Source: Adiantum capillus-veneris
Taxonomy: Eukaryota; Streptophyta; Polypodiopsida; Polypodiales; Pteridaceae
DNA length: 64,000 nucleotides
Assembly (NCBI GenBank): GCA_014529385.2
Contig: CM043963.1
Span: forward strand, 77,611,412 to 77,675,411
Reading direction: 5' to 3'
A program made the translations under genes and the position numbers. Shown here in pieces: positions 10,894 to 22,723 of the stretch (positions within the stretch are counted from its first letter, which is position 1; each line of letters begins with the position of its first letter). Below the pieces are notes generated by a model that worked only from the letters and a program-made list of their open reading frames with translations, was not told where the DNA came from and searched no databases.

Positions 10894-12279
10894 ATGGACC
10901 AAAATGCCGGCACAAGTGGTACACAGTCAAGAAAGAAAAAAAAAGCTATCGGCAAAGAGTGAGAGTTTGCTCACAACATATGCGATCTAGTCATGGATGA
11001 CAACCATTATTGCAAACATGCATGGAAGGAATCGGTGAGTACGGTCCAAGATTTTCAGGCCCTTCGTATCACACAATATGGAATGATCTCTTGAACGAAT
11101 GTTACGTTGCAGTAAAAGAGCGTGTTTTCATAATAATTCTTGGGAATATATCGCTTTTAGGATGCACAATTATCAGTGATAGTTGGTCAAATATTCAAAA
11201 AAGACCACTCATGAATGTTATGTTGATTTGTCCAAGGGGAAAGACGTTCATAAAAGTTATTAACAGTTTCGATGCTATTAAAAGTGGAAAATTTATTGCT
11301 GAGGTCTTGATTAATGAAATTAAAGAAATCAGTGCTGAACATGTCGTCCAAGTAGTCATGGACAATGCAAAGAATTGTAAAAATGCTAGCAACATAATCA
11401 AAAAGTGCTTTCCACGCATTTATGTCAATGGTTGCAATATGCATAGTTTAAACTTAGTGCCAAAAGATTGGTATACTAGTGAAGAAACTACATGGTTTGC
11501 CAAAATAATTGACATAGCGCAGCAAGTTGTGAAGTTCATCTTAAAACAACAAAGAGTGCTTGATTTATACACGATGTGCATGTCGATTATGTTGAAATTT
11601 CCTGCCAATACTTGATTTTGTACGCACTATTACACATTAAAATCACTCCTACGCAATACATGCACTGCAATTGATACGTTCAACTCCACGACATTTGACG
11701 CAGCTTGACCAATTTGAACAAGTGAAAGAAAAAATTACAAGCCTACGTGGATCTATAAACAAGCCTGCTTGGTGATGGAGTGTAATGGATACATACCATG
11801 TAATGATGCCCGTTATGTTTGTTATTCGCAACCTTGATGAAAAGGCGTCAAATATGGGCAAAGTGTGGATGACTTGGTGGACAGTTCAACAAAGTTTAGA
11901 AATCCTGAGGAGTCAAAAGAATCCGTAGTAGAGAAGGAGTGGCGAATACCATTCTCTGTAAAACAACGTAAAGTTTTGTCTAAGTACTTTCATGCAAGGT
12001 GGAACAATGCTCATAGTCCACTCCATAGTGTGGCTTACATGCTGGATCCTGAGTATTGGAATTTAGATTTGATGTCAATATAGAGGTGGTCAACGATTTC
12101 CATTAGGTAGTCAATATGTTCTAGTCCAATGTTCAAGATCGAATTAATTGCATCAAAGAGATGAGTACATTCAGAATAAAGGAAGGACCTTTTGTAAATG
12201 ATTTTGTCCAATCGATGGCAAAAGAGCAGCCTGCATGGAAGTGGTGGATGATGAATAGTGGGGAGCATTACTCGACTCT
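10894..12279 (+). pseudogene. hAT-family transposase, upstream part (broken, split by G1)
   Basis: hAT transposases cut and paste DNA with an RNase H-like core. The ATG at 10894 opens MDQNAGTSGTQ and a lysine run, followed by a degraded N-terminal zinc-finger-like segment with a TGA. From 11010 the frame shows the DUF659-type core: TIISDSWSN, VVMDNAKNCKNAS, then NGCNMHSLNL. After further frameshifts come MFVIRNLDEKASNMGK and, from 11865, SPLHSVAYMLDPEYWN. Near 12235 WWMMNSGEHYSTL starts the C-terminal dimerisation region. There the gypsy element G1 interrupts it; the reading frame resumes at 23338. Many breaks show that it is old. Confidence 0.85.
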
Positions 12280-12856
12280 TGTAGCATAGATAGTGTGTCG
12301 TGCTCTCTACAGTGGGTGCTCCTCAGTGCAATGTGCGTGACAATCTCACTCAAACAGACTGAAAACAGGTAACAATAGACAACAACTTAGCTCACAGAGA
12401 CACAACAGCAACAGTAGACCACAATAAATGACTTGCCTATCTCAAAGAACTGATACAGACTCTGGTGTTGTAGCACACTCAGCTCCAGCCCAGGACTCTC
12501 AGGTACAATGGGGTGTCAAGGCTCAGATGTACAGGGATGGTGAATAAGTGCTCTGTGTATAAACTCTAGACTCCCGACCATGACGCTAGACCAGGTGTAA
12601 AAGAAGATAATCAATGACCAAAAAACTACTACTCATATGTACAACCATAAAGAGCCACCAACGGCTCATAAATGTCAGCCATCTAAGTCTATCCCGAAAC
12701 TGAGTGGTGATGACCTGGCCACGATGTCCACTAGACCACCGTTCGTATCTTGCCACGTGTCACTGTCCAACCCAGAGAGTCCGCCCAGTGTGAAATAGAC
12801 CATACCAAGTGTACTAACTGTATGTTCTGTGAAAGTGACATCGTAGCCTTGCTACA
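12280..12856 (-). repeat. G1 3' LTR
   Basis: 577 bp, TGTAGC at the left end and GCTACA at the right. It is the near-identical partner of 22756-23332. Preceded by ACTCT. Confidence 0.95.
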
Positions 12857-12870
12857 GGGTTGCCCCCCAT
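12857..12870 (-). other. G1 polypurine tract
   Basis: On the minus strand TGGGGGGCAACCC lies directly before the 3' LTR. It is the only purine-rich run at this border. Confidence 0.55.
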
Positions 12871-13142
12871 GAAACCACTCACCGTCTCGGTGAGAGAACC
12901 GCTGAAACTGCTAAAAGATTGAACTGCAATAATAAATGACTACTGTACTGTCATGGTGAAAAGACTGTCACTCATCATCCCATAGAAAGAGTAGTCACTA
13001 TATCTGCACTCGAAGGATCGGTCTTTGGAGGTGGAGCCATCAAATCAATGGTGGAACTTCGTTGTGGGGACTGCTGAGCTGGTAAAGGCTGTTGGGCTCT
13101 GTTGTCCATAACTTGGCCGCCTGTGAAAGGAGCCGCCAACTG

Positions 13143-15069
13143 CTACACGATAGAGGGTAACACTTGTCCGAAAGTGAATTGAGGACGACGAGTGACACAG
13201 CCATGGCGGTGTGCCCCAGCAACACCGTCGCAGCAAGGAACGCTATGCATGTGGGACGATGAAGACCGAAACCCGTGAGGGTACTGTGGACTGTAGTACT
13301 GAACTGGAGGCTGAGGCTGTGTGTATAGCCCCATACAATGCTGAGAAGGACCTGCAGTCTGTAATGGTGGCCCGGATCCAGTCCATCCAAACCCTCCACC
13401 AGCCTGAGCCTGAGCCTGAGCCTGAGCCTGCCGATCTCCATGTAGAAGCATTTCCCTAAACATTTGTACCTGTGCCCGAAGGTCTTCAATGATGTCCAAC
13501 TTTATCTTCAAAGCTTGCTGTAGCGCGAAAATCGTAGATGATCCCGATCCGAGATGGAACTTTCGACCACCTTCAGAGATCCCGCCATAGCTGCATATAT
13601 GGCAGAGTGGCGCTGGTGTGTAGCAGCTAACTGTTCTTCTCCAAGCTCTATGGTGGCGATACCATTCCCGGAGTCTTGTAATACTTTCTCCGAAAGATGT
13701 ACCAGAGAAGTAGAGTGGGACACCCCTGATGATGTCCCAAGTGGCACAGGTGGCTCGCTATGAGGAGGTACTACTGGTCGAGTAGGAGCTGAAGTAGTAG
13801 CTGAGACGGGATCTGAGATGGTAGTTGCAGGTGGAGTCAGATGTGTATGGGTGAATATTGGTGAAGAAGGTAGAGGAATCTCCGAGGGAGAAGCCGCCGA
13901 TTTGTCATGAAATTCGGGAGTCGACACTGGTGGTGTATAGAGAGGGGTGGTAGACAGAGACCGTCACGGAAGATGTGTTACTTCAGTCTGCTGGCTCTCC
14001 GATATTGGCAAGGAGATTAGAGAATTTGCTGTATCTTTGACCACCTTTGCTTTAATCTTCTTTTTCTTGTGGATTGTAGGATCAACATGAATGTTTAGTG
14101 ATTTCCTTTTCCCTTGCACACTTCACGTATCATCATCTACTTTGTCTAGTGTAACATGAATACTTACAACCCACGCTAAGAGAGGGGCTGCAAAGCATTT
14201 GAAGCTGAGCTGCACAGATCTCACATGGGTCCGAAATCTTTTGGCCCGAGACTGTAAAGATAAAAAAAGGATCTGGTGAAATCCACAAGGTTGGGCATGG
14301 AGCAAACAGTAAAGACCGTCCCAATGAGATACTGTAGTGGGCATTTCACATTTCCCTTTATCTTCTTTGGCATCTCTAGCTAGAAAGTAGTATCTAAAGA
14401 TTGCCAAGATCTGTTTATCTCTTTCATAATTCAGATGATTTGTACTGAGCATTTCCTTGCATGACTGAATTGTGGCCTCCTTAGAAATCTGAGAGAAGGT
14501 TCGAGTGGCAGGCTTCACAGCTGGAAAGGTTTTCATACCCATAGCATGGCCTATCCTTGTAGCGGTGAGTTTATGACCCCTGACCTTGGGAAAGTTCTTC
14601 AGAAGATCATGAATCATCTCTATAGGAGCATTTCTTGGGAGATCTTCAGCCAGTGCATGTGAGACCCATAGTCTGTATGCTGGTCCTAGGAGAGGATTTG
14701 GCTGAGAGACGGTCGAGGTGGCTGTAGATAAACAGCCAAGGAGAATGGTGTGCGACTTTTAGATGTAGGCGGCCTAGCAATTTCCTGATGGATGATTTCC
14801 TGATTGCGTTTCTTTTTACCTGCTATTTTCAAGTTTGTTTCTTTTGATGCATCCGATTCAAAGACAACTTCTGACTCCGACTCCGAAGTTGGGGATGCTT
14901 TGTAACTTTCATCACTGGCTTCACTTGAAGTGAAGTCATCCACATCTTGGCTGTTAGTTTCTGAATCCTCCTCCTCTTCAACAGAACTCAGCTGCGGAGG
15001 TGGTGGCTTCTTGACTGCTTTTCTAGAGGGTTTGTTGGTACCTGCCATGATAATTGCAATTCTTCTTGA
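13143..15069 (-). pseudogene. Extra ORF of G1 downstream of pol, unknown function
   Basis: A coding-like stretch on the element's sense strand, in four frame pieces joined by a few frameshifts and one TGA, equivalent to roughly 600 residues. It starts MAGTNKPSRKAVKKPPPPQ at 15069, then has a strongly acidic/serine-rich section (SSVEEEEDSETNSQDVDD), basic clusters (KIAGKKKRN; later KKKKIKAK) that look like nuclear localisation signals, a proline/threonine-rich part, a short coiled-coil-like piece (IIEDLRAQVQMFREML) and an alternating QA run from a hexamer repeat (13403-13432). The place between pol and the 3' LTR matches the position of env-like or accessory ORFs in Tat/Athila elements. I do not recognise the family and saw no membrane segment or signal peptide. 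Confidence 0.5.
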
Positions 15070-15329
15070 ACTAACTGATGTGCACACCTCGTGCAGAGAG
15101 ACTGAAGTTGTTCCAATATAGAGCAGAAGAACGTCAGACACTGAACAAATTCCAAAACTGATCCACAACTGCTTACATATCCAGACTTTCACAGAACTCC
15201 TAAAATCCGAATTGCTGAACGAAGGCACAAATGCTCGCTATCAGGGACGCGGTCGCTTGGAAGCAAAGCTTACCATCTTAAAAACGTTGATTCGAGTTGG
15301 TTTTGATGAACCCGAGATGGGACCAGAGA

Positions 15330-16095
15330 TGGCCGAGGCGACCTGGTTTCGAATTTGGAACGGGTGGGCGAATTTGGAAACTTCCGAATTGGGAACGGTG
15401 GGCGAAATTGGAAATAAGGGAAAGCACACCGAATTGGGTGGATATGAGGGGAGGGCCAATTGGGGGAAAGGGGACGAATTGGGAGAGGGCAGGGCAAATT
15501 GGGAATATGTCAATAATAAATTGGGAGGGAGGCGAGTTGGGCAGGGGTTGGGAAAAAGGAGGGAGGGACGAATTGGGGAGGGAGGGGGACGAATTGGGAG
15601 GGGAGGGGAGGGGAGGGGATGAATTGGGAGAGGGTCAAAATTAAAATGGGAGTGGGGCGAATTTGGGCAGGGGTGAATTCGGGCAGCATGGCGAATTTGA
15701 GCAGGGGGGCCGAATTTGCAAAGGCAGGGCGAATAGGGAGGGAGGGACTAATATGCTGAATTGGGGTGGGGGCGAATTTGCAGAGGGTGAATAGGGAGGG
15801 AGGGGCGAAATAGGAGAGGAGAGAGGGGGACAAAATTGAAGAAGGTAGGGCGAATTTGATAGCAGGGCGAATTGGTAGGGAGGGAGGGATTGGGAGGGAG
15901 GGTGAATTGGGCAGGAGAAGGGGGCGAATTGGGAGGGGGGAGAGGGGGCGAATAGAGAGAGGGGAGGGAGACGAATTGGGAGGCGAGGGGGGAAACTATT
16001 TGGGAGGGGAGGGGGGGACTATTTGGGAGGACGAATTGGGAGCACAGAATAGGAAGAGGAGGGGCGAGTTTTGGGAGGGGGTGATTGGCAGTTAA
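15330..16095. repeat. G-rich minisatellite inside G1
   Basis: Degenerate tandem units of about 20-40 bp share the core GAATTGGGAGGG. They give hundreds of bases in which runs of 3-6 G recur on the plus strand, that is, C-rich in the element's RNA sense. Open frames across it are repeat artefacts. Confidence 0.85.
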
Positions 16096-16254
16096 TGATG
16101 AAGATGAACACTCTGAGGCTGTGCCCGTCGGTGAGGATATCATACAACACTCTGTAGAGACGTGTACACCAAAGAGCTTAAACCCTGCTTGATTGTCCGA
16201 GCATGTCCTTGAATTTTGCCCATTGTGACCACAATGGGAACAATGCCGCGCCAT
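16078..16254 (-). pseudogene. Captured N-terminus of a plant MYB-related gene
   Basis: The ATG at 16254 opens MARHCSHCGHNGQNSRTC followed by KLFGV. This pairing of a CCHC-type knuckle with an R/KLFGV motif is typical of the N-terminus of plant 1R-MYB (SHAQKYF-type, KUA1/MYBS3-like) transcription factors. The knuckle histidine is replaced by Q (residue 13), and no MYB repeat follows. About 59 residues remain before the sequence runs into the minisatellite. It lies within G1, in the element's sense direction, 50 bp from a PABP fragment in the opposite direction. A captured host exon is the simplest explanation. Confidence 0.7.
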
Positions 16255-16304
16255 CTTTGAGGAAGGCCAAGCAAAGCTAAGAATTTACTTACCAACTGCT
16301 ACAG

Positions 16305-16440
16305 ACAAACTCCTTATATGTGGGAGACCTTGACCCCAATTCCAATGAAGCACAGCTGTATGACTTGATTACCAATGTCGGGCAAATGCTGTCTACTAGG
16401 GTTGGTCGTGTTAACAAAGAGATCCCTTGGTTATGCCTAT
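16305..16440 (+). pseudogene. Captured poly(A)-binding protein RRM1 fragment
   Basis: The plus strand encodes NSLYVGDLDPN, then EAQLYDL and VGQMLSTRV, matching the first RNA-recognition motif of cytoplasmic poly(A)-binding proteins, with LYVGDL as RNP2. A one-base frame change near 16418 leads into RSLGYAY, the beginning of RNP1. Only about 45 residues remain and nothing of RRM2-4 follows. It runs antisense to G1, so it cannot serve the element. The open frame up to 16556 beyond RNP1 is not PABP-like. Confidence 0.75.
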
Positions 16441-16837
16441 ACGAGAGTAGAGGTCGAATGGGTGATGCACTTGCAGGCGGGGTTGTTCTTCTGGAGGATA
16501 AGAGCCTGTTAGTCGGCTGGGATGAGACTGCAACCATAGCTCCTTGGAGTAAGTAGAGGTTAAGTTTGTCTCAAAGACAACTGAGGATGTGCTTGGAAAT
16601 CACCAATGCCAAGGCACCTGATTAGCTTTAGAGAGTAGAGATGGTAAGGGTTTACCATAGAGACGGACAACTCTATGCTATAGAGAGAAGCATGTAAACT
16701 CAAAGCAAATATCACAAAATAGACTAGGAGCTTAACTGGAAATACCTTAGTGCTAATGTCAAATAACAATGATGATAGAACAATTAGAGAAAGAGTGATT
16801 GGATTGTAAGAAGTTCAAGACAATACCCAATTACCGA

Positions 16838-16957
16838 GACTGAGTGGAGAAAGGATACTTTAGGCGGAAAGATGGAAACTTCTGCAGACCTAGCACAGAC
16901 TGAGTGGAGAAAGGATACTTTAGGCGGAAAGATGGAAACTTATGCAGACCTAGCAGA
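16838..16957. repeat. 60 bp tandem duplication in G1
   Basis: Two adjacent copies of a 60 bp unit starting gactgagtggagaaaggata, followed by the first bases of a third. It lies in the 3' part of G1. Confidence 0.9.
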
Positions 16958-17079
16958 GACTGAGACAATAACAGAAAACCCGTTCTGGTGGAAAGGTAGT
17001 TGGGAGGAGAGAGATGGGATATTAGAATCTAAAGATGGCGAAATAGCTACAAACTGCTTACTCAAATGAGTAATAACAC

Positions 17080-18084
17080 TTGATTCTAGAGCCATTTACC
17101 AGAGGCAATGGAACACCATCCAAAGTTACTAACTGGATTGCTCCTTGTGGCAAAATTTCTTGCACCTTGAATGGCCCTTGCCAGGATGGAACCAGTTTTT
17201 AAGCCTTTTTCAGATACTTAGCTTGATAAAGTAGCACCAGTGCTCCTTGCATTATTTGAGGCTTTTGGAGATGGCGATCATGCCATGCTTTGTGACGAAG
17301 CTACTCTGCTTCCAGAGCCAGGGAAGCCAAACTTCGGCTTTCCTCCAAAAGGTAAAGACGAGAGGCAGATGCCGACCCCAAATCTCCATTGGCACATAGA
17401 CTACCCACTCGCGGAGATCCTGAATTGAATTCGAAGGGTGCTATCGCTTCCAAACCGAAAGCTAATTGAAATGTGGTGTGATTGGTTGTGGCTTTGAAAG
17501 AAGTTCGGTATGCCCAAAGGGTGCCGTGGATAGCTTGAGCCCAAGTCGTAGGGTGGAGATGACATGCTTTCTGCAGAAGTGCTATCAGAACCTTATTAGT
17601 GCTCTCGGCCTGCCCATTTGCTCTAAGGTAATAGGAACAAGATTTTCGGTGAAAAATCTTGTATTTGGCAAGCAAGGTTGAAATTGTTTCATTCACAAAG
17701 TGACTACCCCTATCACTCTGATTTCCAGGGGACATCCAAACCTGCACCAAATATTTTTATAGAGAAACTTGGCTACAATAGTGCCAGTGCAATCCGTTGT
17801 TGCCAGTACCTCTGCCCACTTTGTTGCATAATCTGTAGCCACTAGTAGATACCCCATCTCTCAAAGGGCTACCATGCCATAGAGACCTGCAAAGGACAGT
17901 TTGACTGCTTGCTTGGTTTGGGGCCACAACGCCGACACACATCACATACTTTTACATAGGCAATTGCATCTCGAAAAATATAGGGCCACCATAAGCCACA
18001 TTGGAGAATCTTCTGAGCAGTAATATGACCAGGGTAATGGCCACCAGTGGGACCACTATAGGCATTCTCCAAAATAAACTCCAC
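17080..18084 (-). pseudogene. G1 integrase (broken)
   Basis: Integrase inserts the element DNA into the genome. From 18084 the zinc-binding part reads GHITAQKIL, then CDVCRRCG. The catalytic core follows with stops and frameshifts: TDYATKWAEV, DRGSHFVNE and NGQAESTNK supply the expected D, D and E. The C-terminal end near 17110 reads like the closing segment of Tat-type pol. Breaks near 17751 and 17860 make it non-functional. Confidence 0.8.
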
Positions 18085-18107
18085 TTCATGAGGGGAGACA
18101 CACCGCC

Positions 18108-18332
18108 TCAGAACACCATCCTGTCCGACTTGTATAGCTGGCCCCCAATAAGTATGCCCACAGCCAATTGACTGGCATCAGTATGCACATGAAAAGGGAG
18201 AGACCAATCGAGAGCTACTAGGATAGGCACTTCAGTGAGGCATTTTTTGAGGTATGCAAAAGCTTCAGCCTCTGCATTTGACCATTGAAAGGTAACAGTA
18301 GCATTGGTTAGGCGTGTTAGGGGTTGAGCCAC
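18108..18332 (-). pseudogene. G1 RNase H remnant (internal deletion)
   Basis: The start of RNase H is present (PLTRLTNATVTFQWS, then FHVHTDASQLAVG with a catalytic D). After GGQLYKSDRMVF the sequence passes straight to the spacer before the integrase zinc finger. The rest of RNase H, and any second RNase H domain, is missing. Confidence 0.7.
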
Positions 18333-18389
18333 CTATGCATACATGCGTATAAACCTGCGCGATGACAGCCTTGTCTGACCTACAAAGCT

Positions 18390-19814
18390 CTACATCCCTT
18401 TTGGGTTGATGGGAGGTGGTAACTTTAAGATTGCCACAATCTTCTCTGGGTTAGGTGCTAAACCTTTAGCAGACACCACATGGCCTAGAAGTGTGCCCTC
18501 AGTGACCAAAAAATGACATTCGTTAGGATTTAGCTTTAGGTGTGCCTCTCTGCACCAGAGGAAGACAACAGAGAGCTGAGCGAGGTGTTCCTCTAGATTT
18601 TCCAATGGGGTTTAACATTGAGCACCTGAGAAGGTCAAAAAATCGTCCATGAAGATGCGAAGATGATCCGTAAGCAAAGGACAAAAGATGAGATATACCG
18701 CTCGATTGAAAGAAGGTGGAGCGTTTTTCAACCCAAAAGACATTCTAGTGTAGATAAAAATACCCCAGGGAGTCACAAAGGCCGTTTTCAGCTGATCACC
18801 TGGATGGATGCCCAATTGATTGTATCCACTAAACCCATCCATGAAACTGTACAAAACATGCCCTACTACATCTTCGAGCACACGCTCAGTGAAAGGTGTG
18901 AGGAAACCATTTGGGATAGTTACCTTATTCAGCGCGCGGTAATCTACGCACACACGAATTTTATTGGACTGCTTCTTAGGCACTATCACCATGGGTGATA
19001 ACCACTCAGAGTGCTCTAGAGGTACAATGATCCTTGCCTCTTGCATTTTTTCGAGCTCTGACTTGACAGCCTCTGCATACTTTGGGTTGAGCTTATAAGC
19101 TCGGCCTCTGATAGGCTTAGCTCCTTCAACCAGAGGGATAGTGTGGAGACCCGATTCTGGTGGGATCCCTTCCAAATCCTTGTAGGACCAAGCAAAAACA
19201 TCCTTAAAAGAGTGAATAAAAGAAACTACCTGATCAAGTAATGCGGGATGCTCCCATAACCAAGCTGCTAAGAGGACGTGCTGAGGGTTGTAAGGGTCGC
19301 CCAGGTTGACTTTTTTGACAGGGTCAGGAGGTGTAACTGTGGAGGGTACTTCAGAAGTTGAGAATTGAGTTGCCTCTTGGAGCTTGGAGACTTCATGTGC
19401 TTGCGTTTGATTGATTGGAAACTCCGCATACTCTTCTTGTAACCATCCTGGTGGAAGCTCCTCGAAGGGTAAATCTTCAGACACAGACATAACCGAGTGC
19501 TTTTGAGGGGGCGGGGCGTCCGACTTGGGAGATGTTAGAGGGAGGGGGGGATCATTGGCGAGTTCATGTAGAGGAGATTTTTTCCCCCTTCGGTGATGTG
19601 TTATAGGTTCCTCGAGGCCAAGAGCCTTCATAGGAGGATCATCTGAATCATGAGAATTTGGGGCTGACACACTTCTTTGACTGGTCCACTGTCTGCTATA
19701 GGACTTGGGACATTTGTGTCCGCCTGAGGAGTTGGGAGAGAGAGTGTTACCGACACAGGTGAGTTTTGAATAGAGACCACATAGCATGGCATCGAGGCGG
19801 TAGCTTCCAACCAC
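18390..19814 (-). pseudogene. G1 reverse transcriptase
   Basis: The main frame (18612-19814) begins with the protease-RT linker and holds the RT core: [45 protein letters not shown] and the catalytic IFMDDFLTF near 18640. After a stop at 18612 the thumb part continues to 18390 (HLKLNPNECHF, LGHVVSAKGL). The catalytic aspartates are kept, so this is the best-preserved domain of G1. It is a typical Ty3/gypsy enzyme by motif order. Confidence 0.9.
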
Positions 19815-20640
19815 TGTAGCAGGTCTTCGTCAGACCCATCGGGTGGGATGGGCTACTCAGGGTCGGGGTTGGACTGTACTGACAATGAGCTGTGCTGAAC
19901 CACTGGATCCATACCTCCTTTGAGCCGAAGAGGTTGTATGGGGGAGCCAGGAGTATGTATCCACATGGCGTCATTTCCCCAATCATGAAGTACCTTAGTA
20001 TGCCGCAACCATGGTCTACCAATTAGCAAAGGAAATCCTCCCTCCACCTAAGGAAGACTGACCACCACAAAATCCAAGCTAAATGTGAAGTCTTGTACCA
20101 TCAGAGGCACCTTCTCTACTATGCCCACAGGGTAGACTGTCCTCTGGTCTACCAATGTAGAGTGAATGGAGCAGGATGGGTAGGCTGCAGACCTAAGGCC
20201 AACATAGTAAATTCTGGCATCAGATTGATCCTAGATCCACCATCCACTATGACGCATGAGAATTGATGCCCAAGAATAGACACAGTGAGACGAAGACTTT
20301 TGTAGTCGGTGAGGGGAGCAACTGGATATGAAATCATGTAGGACTCCAAGGGCTGCATAGGTAGGTGCCCGCCACTAGGCCCTGCACCAAGGTACAGAGA
20401 CTGGATGATGGAAAGGGTGTCACTTCTAAAATTTGCATCAAGTAGAAGCATGTCGTACAGTGACACTTGCTAAAAAGTGTTTTTTAAGATAGACTCTGCT
20501 ATGGGCTTGTTTCCTTTGATTAGATCTTGTTCAGGTATCTTAAGCTTCTGCAAGTCCTATACTGCTTCCATGAAAGCACCATCAATATATGATAGAAGCG
20601 AGGTAGGTTGGCTCTTGACACTACCTACTAGTTTGTCAGC
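19747..20640 (-). pseudogene. G1 protease region
   Basis: A retropepsin-like segment with FSCVIVDGGSRINLM carries a DGG active-site triad at about 20235-20270. It is followed by GGFPLLIGRPWLRHTKVLHDWG near 20000, a typical end of Tat-type protease. Three in-frame stops lie between gag and this domain (20646, near 20560 and 20475), plus others further on. Confidence 0.75.
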
Positions 20641-20643
20641 TAC

Positions 20644-22387
20644 TTATGGAGTTTGACTCATTTGTGTGACAGGAGATGGAAAAATTGGACCGCCAAGGAG
20701 GTTGAGGCCAAGAGCAGCTCTCTGTGCTCGTGTGAGTACACCGGCCGGCTCTTCCACTTGCTTCAACCCATCTCGAGAGGCAACTACAAGAGTGGAAGGC
20801 AGGGCCTGTGTAATGGAGCTTACTGTGATGAGGTTAAGCTTTGGGAATGTAAACTCCTGCTGGTTCTGGCTTGTGCTTGCCGATGTGGACGCTCTTTGTT
20901 TTGGGCAATCCTTACTATAGTGATCCTTAGCTTCAGGGAAATGTCGGCAAGGAGGGGACCCTTCTTGTAAGGGACATTTTCTCTGATAGTGTCCATACTC
21001 CCCACACCTGTAGCACAAAGTTGGCCTATTTGAGGGGCGAGGTGGTCTTGGCCCTTGCTGCATGGGACCGGATGCCGACGTGTAGAAGCTTTGGGGAATC
21101 GAAGGAGTACTAGCATTGATAAAAGCTGGGGGATGTAAAGTTGTTGTGCATACCTTGCATAGGAGGTGTTGTCAGCAGAGGTGGCATCGGGTTTTGATGG
21201 CTATATGGTGCCACCATGTTTGATGCAGGTGCTAGCCCTTGTTGGAGAGAAGGACCTAGACTTTGTCGTATCTGCCATAATCCCTTGATATAGCAGCAAT
21301 CCTTGTCTTCATGCCCAGACTTCTCGCAGAAGTGGCAATAAGCCCGAAGGGGACAGTCCTGTGGAGGATGTCCTGGAGAGCGACACGAGCTGCACCATAC
21401 CATAGCCTTAGTCTCCTGTTGAGATTGAAGCTCTTCTAGCTCTCGATTGATTTGATCCAAAGCCTCAAGATGTGGGGGTTTCTCTTGGCGAAGAGAGATG
21501 TTTTTCTCCTCTTGAAGAGCGCGTTGTAGTTTTAGGGCTTCAAGTTCTCTATGTAAAGAAGTCAATGGATCAGCACGACTTTCCAAAAACACAGAGGGGG
21601 TCTCTATGTGAGGGGAGTTGTTGAACAGATTCCTAGCCCCCTCTATCCTAGTAGCAGCTGCGATGAACTCCTCCAAAGTGGCGTCAGGTCGGAGACTCTC
21701 TCGGAGTTTTTGCTGAGAAGTTTTGGGAAGCGCCTTCTCCACCCACTTCTTAACCATGAATTCACCGGGTTGCTGGGGAAGCTTGGCAACCATAGACTTG
21801 GTCTTAGTCATAAGCTCTACAAAAGTCTCCTCTGGCTGGAGCACCATGTTGGCCAACTCATCCAACACCTTCTCTTGGAAGTCACCTGACCTGAAAGCTG
21901 CACAGAACTATTGCCTTAAGGCTGCCCAGGTTGCAAAATGATTCTCTGCAAATTGGCTGTACCATTTGTCTGCTAAGCCATCCAAGGTGGATGGAAAGAG
22001 TAAATAAGCATCTTCCCTGTTAAGCCCTCGACCCCTACAGAGAGATAGAAACCTCCTTGCATGGTCGTCAACATATTCTGAAGAGAGTCCTTTGAAGGTA
22101 GGGAACTTGATGTTTACCTTGGCCAAAACACTAGCCAACGCCTCCATGGCCCCTTGTTGAGCCTGTTGCTCAATAGCCTGCTGTAGTAGAATAGGAGAGA
22201 GCTTTACTGGAGAAGGTGATCTGGAAGATGTGGAACCAGGTGGAGGAATGGGTGATGTCGTATGTGGAGGTATGGGTGATGAGGTTGATGGACTTCTACT
22301 AGGTACCAAGGGTTGTCTTGTGTTGTAGTACTTCAGAGGGCTCAGTAGTGCGCTTTGACACTTGACTGACCGCCTTGTATGTGTCAT
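20644..22387 (-). pseudogene. G1 gag
   Basis: The capsid protein of the element. A suitable ATG at 22385-22387 follows the leader repeats. After a proline/serine-rich start come the gag core (KINFPTFKG-type VNIKFPTFKGLSSEYVDD, then ADKWYSQFAENHFATW), a charged coiled-coil-like region and two cysteine-rich parts: WCSSCRSPGHPPQDCP with CHFCEKSGHEDKDC, then CYRCGEYGHYQRKCP near 21000. A TAG at 21908-21910 and a one-base shift near 21125 break the frame. Confidence 0.85.
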
Positions 22388-22530
22388 GCAGTGACCACCA
22401 ATCCAACCGAGCTTTGGGCAAGAAAACCTGTACTGGTTGAAGACAGGTCTAGACTCTACTAGACCCAGGCTGGACCAGGGACGAGGAGGGACTAGACTAG
22501 GGACGAGGTCTGATTGGACCAGGCTAGAGA

Positions 22531-22630
22531 GACCATACCAATTGGACCAGGGCGAGATAGGACCAGACCAGATGGGCCAGGGCGAGAGAGGACCAGACCA
22601 AATGGACCAAGGCGAGAGAGGACCAGACCA
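22531..22630. repeat. 30 bp tandem repeat in the G1 leader
   Basis: Three 30 bp copies (consensus starts gaccagaccagatgggccag) plus a 10 bp partial copy lie between the primer site and gag. Upstream bases from about 22450 look like more diverged copies. Confidence 0.9.
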
Positions 22631-22723
22631 CCAGGCTAGACAGTGCCAGGCAAAGCAGGCAAAGCTAGATAAACCCAACTAGCTTCAAGATTTGCACCTC
22701 AAAGCGAGTGAGACTTCAATTGA

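Noticed and set aside
12280-12856. Separate solo LTR
   Set aside because: The partner at 22756-23332 and shared ACTCT duplications show one complete element.
15212-16095. Glycine/glutamate-rich and proline-rich frames in G1
   Set aside because: They follow the minisatellite in every frame; no domain and no start context.
16320-16556. Complete small gene of 78 codons
   Set aside because: Only the first part matches PABP RRM1 and the PABP frame shifts at about 16418; the rest is a chance frame.
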